A stretch of DNA of 64,000 nt from Agrobacterium larrymoorei (GTDB lineage Bacteria > Pseudomonadota > Alphaproteobacteria > Rhizobiales > Rhizobiaceae), in NCBI RefSeq assembly GCF_005145045.1, contig NZ_CP039691.1:124001-188000 (forward strand). Direction: 5' to 3'. Positions 63,046 through 64,000 of this stretch are shown here, one piece after another. The notes beneath the pieces are model-generated. The model was not told the origin of the DNA. It worked only from the letters and a program-made list of their open reading frames with translations, and did no database searches. Position numbers and translations under genes: made by a program. The stretch's first letter is position 1, and each line of letters begins with the position of its first letter.

Positions 63046-64000
63046 ATGGCCCTATCGGCATCTCAGCACGGCAGTTTGAGCGAAGCGTCTCAAAAGGTCA
63101 TGCAGCATTACCAGCAGCAACTGGTTACACGCCGTATCTATACGGGCATCGCCATAGTCGTTTTCCTTGCGGTCCTGTTCGCGTCCCTGGACTTTGCCAA
63201 TAGCGCCAATTCCGGTAAATTCTTCGAGCGGCTTCCCTACTTCTTCGACTTCATGAAGACCTTCGTGCCAGACAGCCCGCTGGAAATCTTCCGCGCCATG
63301 TTCGACCTGCCATCGCCTTTTGCCGATGGTTCGCTGAAATACAACTACACGGCAGACCGGGTCTATCTGACGGATAATTTCTACATTCCGAACTTCTTCT
63401 ACCAACTCGTCATCACGCTGAATATCGCGCTTGTCTCAACGCTCATCGGCACGGCCTTCGCCTTCGTTCTATGCTTCTTTGCATCCACCAATCTTGTCGG
63501 CGCCGGTATCGTCCGTTTCGTCGTGCGACGCGTGATGGAGTTGATGCGGGCATTTCCCGAGATCGTCGTCGCGGGTCTTCTAACCGCCATTCTTTCGCTG
63601 GGGCCCATCGCAGCCATTGTCGCGATCACCATCCACACCGTCGGGGCTTTGGGAAAACTGTTCTTCGAAGTGGTGGAGAATGCCGACATGAAACCCGACG
63701 AGGGCTTGCGCGCATCGGGAGCGAACTGGATCGAGCGTGTGCGCTTCGCAATCGTGCCGCAAGTTCTGCCGAATTTCGTGTCCTACGCACTGCTTCGTGC
63801 CGAAATCAATGTGCGGGCATCCACAATCATCGGGGCAGTCGGTGGCGGCGGTATCGGTGAGGTCTTCCGCCTCTCCATCGGTCGCGATCACGCTGCCAAG
63901 ACCTATGCCATCATCATCCTGCTGTTGGTCACCATTATCGCCGTCGACCAGTTTTCCGCCTGGGCGCGCCGGAAGCTGATTGGGCAGCAATCCTTCGAAT
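63046..64000 (+). CDS. phnE: Phosphonate ABC transporter permease PhnE (cut by window end)
   Basis: The frame is open from ATG 63046 to the window edge: 318 codons, so nearly complete. It has an N-terminal helix (TGIAIVVFLAVLFASL), periplasmic segment, and the transport domain with about five helices and the EAA loop ADMKPDEGLRASGANWIERVRFAIVPQVLPNFVSYALLRAEINVRASTIIGAVGGGGIGE in outline. GGAAG lies eight bases before the start. A second phnE and phnM would be expected to the right. Confidence 0.93.
   Translation, partial: MALSASQHGSLSEASQKVMQHYQQQLVTRRIYTGIAIVVFLAVLFASLDFANSANSGKFFERLPYFFDFMKTFVPDSPLEIFRAMFDLPSPFADGSLKYNYTADRVYLTDNFYIPNFFYQLVITLNIALVSTLIGTAFAFVLCFFASTNLVGAGIVRFVVRRVMELMRAFPEIVVAGLLTAILSLGPIAAIVAITIHTVGALGKLFFEVVENADMKPDEGLRASGANWIERVRFAIVPQVLPNFVSYALLRAEINVRASTIIGAVGGGGIGEVFRLSIGRDHAAKTYAIIILLLVTIIAVDQFSAWARRKLIGQQSFE

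Noticed and set aside
1-64000. CRISPR arrays, insertion sequences, phage genes, rRNA
   Set aside because: Read on both strands; no direct-repeat arrays, transposase, integrase or rRNA sequence seen.

Overview
The window looks like a chromosomal segment of an alphaproteobacterium of the order Hyphomicrobiales, most likely a Rhizobiaceae member of the Agrobacterium/Rhizobium type. The signs are a RirA iron regulator with its three-cysteine motif, a Tad/Cpa pilus locus preceded by a perfect CtrA site, a HutC-type hut system with hutF, a C-P lyase operon with PHO boxes, a RIME-like intergenic palindrome, HWE/HisKA_2-type kinases and an even, fairly high GC content. I saw no insertion sequence, prophage or CRISPR array. 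The window reads mostly as core or stable chromosome, cut inside phnE at the right end.

Layout. 1-2.1 kb: dnaK behind a heat-shock (RpoH-type) promoter. 2.2-4.1 kb: secreted alkaline phosphatase behind a textbook PHO box. 4.2-6.6 kb: a three-gene unit of a Tat-type exported CxxC protein, an ABC ATPase and an FtsX/MacB-type permease with a His-rich loop. 6.7-12.6 kb: a sensory cluster with a hybrid histidine kinase, then a LOV-domain (blue light) kinase overlapping a single-domain response regulator, divergent from a bacteriophytochrome (red/far-red) kinase. 12.7-14.5 kb: DoxX and SelT/W/H-like proteins, tRNA-Leu(CAG) and a small exported protein resembling the secretin N-domain. 14.8-24.7 kb: the Tad/Flp pilus locus (flp, cpaABCDEF, tadBC, tadD). 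24.8-32.1 kb: housekeeping genes (M17 aminopeptidase, pncB, NlpC/P60 hydrolase, MarR, DUF475/TerC-like membrane protein, EamA exporter). 32.3-39.6 kb: histidine degradation, with hutF divergent from hutIHGU-hutD across a HutC-type operator. 39.6-42.4 kb: LysR regulator, a frameshifted ABM monooxygenase and mmsA. 42.4-44.2 kb: iron-uptake binding protein divergent from rirA. 44.3-47.2 kb: AbrB-type membrane protein, flavin oxidoreductase, DUF4126. 47.4-52.0 kb: a YehZYXW/OsmF-type ABC transporter followed by hutC. 52.2-54.8 kb: exbB-exbD-tonB. 54.8-64.0 kb: phnF divergent from the C-P lyase genes phnGHIJKL, a hexapeptide acyltransferase, then phnC-phnD-phnE.

How the parts work together. Two phosphate-starvation modules (alkaline phosphatase and C-P lyase with PhnCDE uptake) carry PHO-box-like sites, so one PhoB response would control both. 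Iron homeostasis is concentrated around rirA, with candidate Irr (ICE) and RirA (IRO) sites in one intergenic region, and TonB energisation nearby. Histidine catabolism appears to be controlled by a HutC encoded about 17.6 kb away from its operator.

The observations I consider least explained are: (1) the DUF475/TerC-like gene, which has a compact structured 5' leader and a 27-codon Met/His-rich reading frame whose stop overlaps the gene's start codon (TGATG); (2) a 29-codon, well-primed membrane-peptide reading frame lying antisense between phnI and phnJ; (3) the paired blue- and red-light kinases; (4) the His-rich ABC exporter with its CxxC exported partner.
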